Below, piece after piece: positions 60,073-62,670 of a stretch of DNA of 62,670 nucleotides. The notes under the pieces are model-generated. The model saw only the letters and a program-made list of their open reading frames with translations. It was not told the DNA's origin and did no database searches. The position numbers were made by a program, and so were the translations under genes. This stretch comes from Paracoccaceae bacterium (GTDB lineage Bacteria; Pseudomonadota; Alphaproteobacteria; Rhodobacterales; Rhodobacteraceae): contig SKIF01000005.1 in the NCBI GenBank assembly GCA_007116575.1, positions 1 through 62,670 of the forward strand, read 5' to 3'. Numbering within the stretch: position 1 is the first letter of the stretch; each line of letters opens with the position of its first letter.

Positions 60073-60209
60073 GTGATGCTCCATTTTCTGACTGTCTGAT
60101 GCACCTTATCGCAACGACGATGCAGAGTTTGCGCGAAGATGGATGGAAAGGTTGTATATTTGCTATTTTTCACGCATATTTTTCTCTTCTTACGCAGAAT
60201 ATCCGCATC

Positions 60210-60662
60210 ATGGACCAGATAGACCGGAAAATACTCGCAACCCTGCAGCGCGACGCCATGCTGACCGCCGAAGCATTGGGGGCTGAAATCGGCCTCTCTC
60301 CCAGTCAGGCTGCGCGGCGGCGTCAGCGACTGGAAGCGGCGGGCATCATCACCGGCTATCGCGCGCGGCTCGACCCCGAGCAGATCGGGCTGAGCGTGCA
60401 GGCTTTCGTACAGGTGCAGATGGGCACGCATGACCCGGAAGGGGCGAAGAGCTTCAAGCGGTTGCTGGGGGTGCTGCCCGAGGTCATCAATGCCTGGACG
60501 CTGACCGGCGAGGCGGATTACCTGCTGCGGGTCTGGTGTGCCGATCTGGGGGCGCTCAACCGGCTGATCCACGACCGCCTGCTGGTGCATCCTGCTGTCG
60601 CGCGTGTTCAGAGCCAGATCGTGATGGATCAGTTGAAACAAGCCGCAGCCCTGCCGGTCTGA
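60210..60662 (+). CDS. Lrp/AsnC-family regulator
   Basis: The 150-residue protein has an N-terminal winged HTH ([20 protein letters not shown], then [20 protein letters not shown]) and a C-terminal RAM-like domain ([20 protein letters not shown]). It diverges from hppD across about 137 bases and probably controls it in response to tyrosine, phenylalanine or a catabolite. The upstream extension to 60099 is AT-rich and lacks protein-like character, so I start at 60210. Confidence 0.92.
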   Translation: MDQIDRKILATLQRDAMLTAEALGAEIGLSPSQAARRRQRLEAAGIITGYRARLDPEQIGLSVQAFVQVQMGTHDPEGAKSFKRLLGVLPEVINAWTLTGEADYLLRVWCADLGALNRLIHDRLLVHPAVARVQSQIVMDQLKQAAALPV

Positions 60663-60756
60663 ACCCTGCGCCCGCCCTGCCACCTGCCTGCGCGCAGCTC
60701 TGGACATTCCGCCCCCGCGCGGGCCAAACAGGGTGCGCAAAACAGGAGGGGCGGGC

Positions 60757-61785
60757 ATGGAAATCGCGGAGTTGGCCGCAGAGGTGCTGGATGGCAATCG
60801 CCGCGCGCTGTCACGGGCAATCACGCTGGTCGAGAGCACGCGAGCCGAGCACCGCGCGCAGGCTACGTCACTGCTGGAGGCCGTGAGCCGCGCGAGCCGC
60901 GAGGCCATCCGCATCGGCCTCTCCGGCACGCCGGGGGTCGGCAAATCAACCTTCATCGAGAGCTTCGGCCTCAAGCTCGTGGCGCAGGGCCTGCGCGTCG
61001 CGGTTCTGGCGGTCGACCCATCCTCGGCGCGCACCGGCGGCTCCATCCTGGGCGACAAGACGCGGATGGAACAGCTTGCCCGCGCTCCCGAGGCCTTTAT
61101 CCGCCCCAGCCCAAGCCAGACCCATCTGGGCGGCGTAGCACGGCGTAGCCGCGAAGCGGTGGCGCTGTGCGAGGCGGCGGGGTTCGATGTGGTGCTGATA
61201 GAGACCGTCGGCGTCGGTCAATCGGAGACCATGGTTGCAGAGCTTTCCGATGTGTTCCTGCTGCTTCTGGCACCGGCGGGCGGCGACGAGTTGCAGGGCG
61301 TCAAGCGCGGCATCATGGAAGTGGCCGACATGATCGTGGTCAATAAGGCCGATGGCGCGCTGAAACCCACGGCCACCCGGACCTGCGCCGATTACGCGGG
61401 GGCGCTGCGCCTCTTGCGCAAACGCCCGCAAGATCCCGAAGGCTTCCCCAAGGCGCTGACCGTGTCGGCGGTCGAGGGCAGCGGGCTTGATCAGGTCTGG
61501 CAGGAAATCGAAACGCTGGTGAGCTGGCGGCGCACGAACGGCCACTGGGCGCAACAACGCGCGGCGCAGGCGCAGCACTGGTTTCTCGACGAGATCCGCC
61601 AGCGCCTGCTGGCGCGGCTTGGCGAACGCAACGCGCGCGCGATCATCGACCGGCTATCCGTGCAGGTGGCCGAGGGCGGCATCACCGCCACCCATGCGGC
61701 GGAACAGGCGCTGGGTCAGATCTGGCCGGAATTCCATGTCGGAAGCGGCGCGGAATCGCTTGACGCGCGCAACGATAGACCCTAA
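60757..61785 (+). CDS. meaB: MeaB/ArgK-type GTPase, chaperone of a B12 mutase
   Basis: MeaB protects and reloads methylmalonyl-CoA mutase or related B12 enzymes. The 342-residue protein shows Walker [41 protein letters not shown] (a MeaB hallmark), [20 protein letters not shown] and the guanine-specificity NKADG. The ATG at 60757 follows AGGAGG. No mutase gene is present in the window. It ends 94 bases before rpmB. Confidence 0.95.
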   Translation: MEIAELAAEVLDGNRRALSRAITLVESTRAEHRAQATSLLEAVSRASREAIRIGLSGTPGVGKSTFIESFGLKLVAQGLRVAVLAVDPSSARTGGSILGDKTRMEQLARAPEAFIRPSPSQTHLGGVARRSREAVALCEAAGFDVVLIETVGVGQSETMVAELSDVFLLLLAPAGGDELQGVKRGIMEVADMIVVNKADGALKPTATRTCADYAGALRLLRKRPQDPEGFPKALTVSAVEGSGLDQVWQEIETLVSWRRTNGHWAQQRAAQAQHWFLDEIRQRLLARLGERNARAIIDRLSVQVAEGGITATHAAEQALGQIWPEFHVGSGAESLDARNDRP

Positions 61786-61879
61786 GAGCACGCGACGAGT
61801 TTCAAGGCGCTGCACTGCGGTGCCCTTTTGCTGTACGGCCATCGCCCAGAGATTGGCCCAGAGACAACGAGGATGACCC

Positions 61880-62167
61880 ATGTCGCGCCGCTGCGAACTG
61901 ACCGGAAAAGGCCCGATGACGGGCAATAACGTAAGCCACGCCAATAACAAAACCCGGCGTCGCTTCCTGCCCAATCTGCAAGATGTTTCCTTGCAATCCG
62001 AAATGCTTGGCCGCAGCTTCAAATTGCGCGTCTCCTCGGCTGCGCTCCGCTCGGTGGATCACCGTGGCGGACTGGATGCGTTTCTCGCACGCGCCAAGGA
62101 CGACGAACTTTCGCCAAACGCGCTCAAGATCAAGCGGGAACTGGACAAGGCGCAATCTGCCGCCTGA
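61880..62167 (+). CDS. rpmB: 50S ribosomal protein L28
   Basis: The 95-residue protein begins [20 protein letters not shown] and continues [20 protein letters not shown], as in alphaproteobacterial L28. It lacks a full zinc-cysteine set. It is followed by tRNA-Arg after about 125 bases. Confidence 0.97.
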   Translation: MSRRCELTGKGPMTGNNVSHANNKTRRRFLPNLQDVSLQSEMLGRSFKLRVSSAALRSVDHRGGLDAFLARAKDDELSPNALKIKRELDKAQSAA

Positions 62168-62292
62168 ACCGGCTGAACGAAAGCGACTGCCCAAAAGGCA
62201 CTTATGTCTGCTCACGCACAGGCGGCAAGTGGTTTTTCGGGTCTGGGTTTGGCGTTGCATTGCGCCCCGGTTCGGCCTTAATGGGGCACAGT

Positions 62293-62369
62293 GGTCCCGT
62301 AGCTCAACTGGATAGAGCAGCCGACTTCTAATCGGCAGGTTGAGGGTTCGAGTCCTTCCGGGATCGCCA
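62293..62369 (+). tRNA. tRNA-Arg (anticodon TCT)
   Basis: Cloverleaf: acceptor GGTCCCG/CGGGATC with discriminator G, D-arm AGCTCAACTGGATAGAGC, anticodon stem CCGAC with loop TTCTAAT (anticodon TCT), T-arm AGGGTTCGAGTCCTT. CCA is encoded at 62367-62369. Confidence 0.94.
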
Positions 62370-62670
62370 CCATTACCCTATTGTATAAGGGTCATATGAG
62401 TGCGCAAAACGGCAGTTTTTGCTGCGCACCGTGTCAAGAGTTATTTTGGACCCTCATCAGGTTTCTCTATAACCATCTGATTCACAATGAATATTTTAGG
62501 ATTTGGGTCATCCGGCTCCCAAACACCGACTTTTCCGGTGGAAGTCATTGTTTGATGCCGAGGACCAGACCTCTGACCCCGCTCCTTCAGGTCTACCTGT
62601 CTTCATAGATTATGGCGGTGTCGCCAGCAGGGTCGCCGCCGGATGGACGGTTTCTTTATCAGTCCTCGAA
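62370..62670. other. Intergenic stretch after tRNA-Arg with no supported gene
   Basis: The 301 bases after tRNA-Arg are clearly more AT-rich than the rest of the window. They contain an imperfect hairpin with GTGCGCA and TGCGCAC arms (about 62399-62429) that may terminate the tRNA transcript. No open frame with ribosome site or protein-like character was found. The 3' end of a tRNA is a common integration site, but no second copy of the tRNA end is seen here. Confidence 0.5.

Noticed and set aside
62381-62608. 75-codon open frame after tRNA-Arg
   Set aside because: No ribosome site, odd composition and no similarity that I can see. It overlaps a hairpin that probably ends the tRNA transcript.

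Overview
The window looks like a chromosomal segment of a high-GC alphaproteobacterium of the Rhodobacteraceae (Rhodobacter/Roseobacter type). I infer this from the flagellar block flgE-flgK-flgL-flgI beside motB, a MipZ-type ParA instead of Min proteins, TRAP and peptide-type ABC transporters, soxBDAG, and the overall protein flavour. No named species is claimed. No CRISPR array, complete insertion sequence, rRNA operon or replication origin was seen.

Layout. (1) 0.4-6.1 kb: flagellar genes on the minus strand (flgI, flgL, flgK, flgE, motB), followed by a plus-strand lytic-transglycosylase-like lipoprotein. (2) 6.9-15.6 kb: aerobic phenylacetate operon paaJ-A-B-C-D-E, an extra PaaA-like protein, and paaZ on the minus strand, with the repressor paaX upstream. 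A three-gene TRAP transporter (15.9-19.1 kb) diverges from it. (3) 19.2-20.9 kb: a 59-residue ORF, mipZ, rpmE, rplS. (4) 21.2-23.0 kb: a scrambled stretch. A cupin_5 gene is split into two remnants 1.6 kb apart; between them lie a lysR 5' fragment, the tail of an ABC ATPase and a Lys/Ala/Tyr-repeat gene with an in-frame stop. (5) 23.0-43.6 kb: a large catabolic cluster for an N-methylated compound. It holds soxGADB, an Opp/Dpp-type ABC transporter, an enolase-superfamily enzyme, a zinc alcohol dehydrogenase, a dimethylglycine-dehydrogenase-like flavoprotein, a PhnD-like protein, a membrane desaturase-type protein, a divergent XRE regulator and a non-pyrrolysine MttB-family methyltransferase. 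(6) 43.6-49.2 kb: glycosyltransferases and a sulfotransferase, probably for surface glycans. (7) 49.3-56.3 kb: housekeeping genes (trhO, pncA, pncB, a DUF465 protein, tRNA-Val, trmB, an FKBP isomerase, rpsO) plus an RTX-repeat membrane protein. (8) 56.5-62.4 kb: a second phenylacetate locus (paaI-like thioesterase, paaK, TetR regulator), hppD with an Lrp regulator, meaB, rpmB and tRNA-Arg.

How it works together. The two paa loci supply ligase, epoxidase, ring-opening dehydrogenase, thiolase and thioesterase for phenylacetate breakdown. hppD adds the tyrosine/homogentisate branch. Three near-identical TetR-type palindromes precede the paa operon, the TRAP genes and paaI-paaK-tetR. They suggest that the TetR protein at 56.5 kb controls all three, so the TRAP system may import phenylacetate or a related aromatic acid. 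The central cluster holds in order the enzymes expected for betaine to dimethylglycine to sarcosine to glycine, with an uptake system and a possible formaldehyde/alcohol oxidation step.

The strongest candidates for something undescribed are this N-methyl cluster with its desaturase-like and signal-less PhnD-like proteins, the PaaA-like protein with an altered iron ligand, the three-box regulon, and the scrambled cupin/repeat-protein region.
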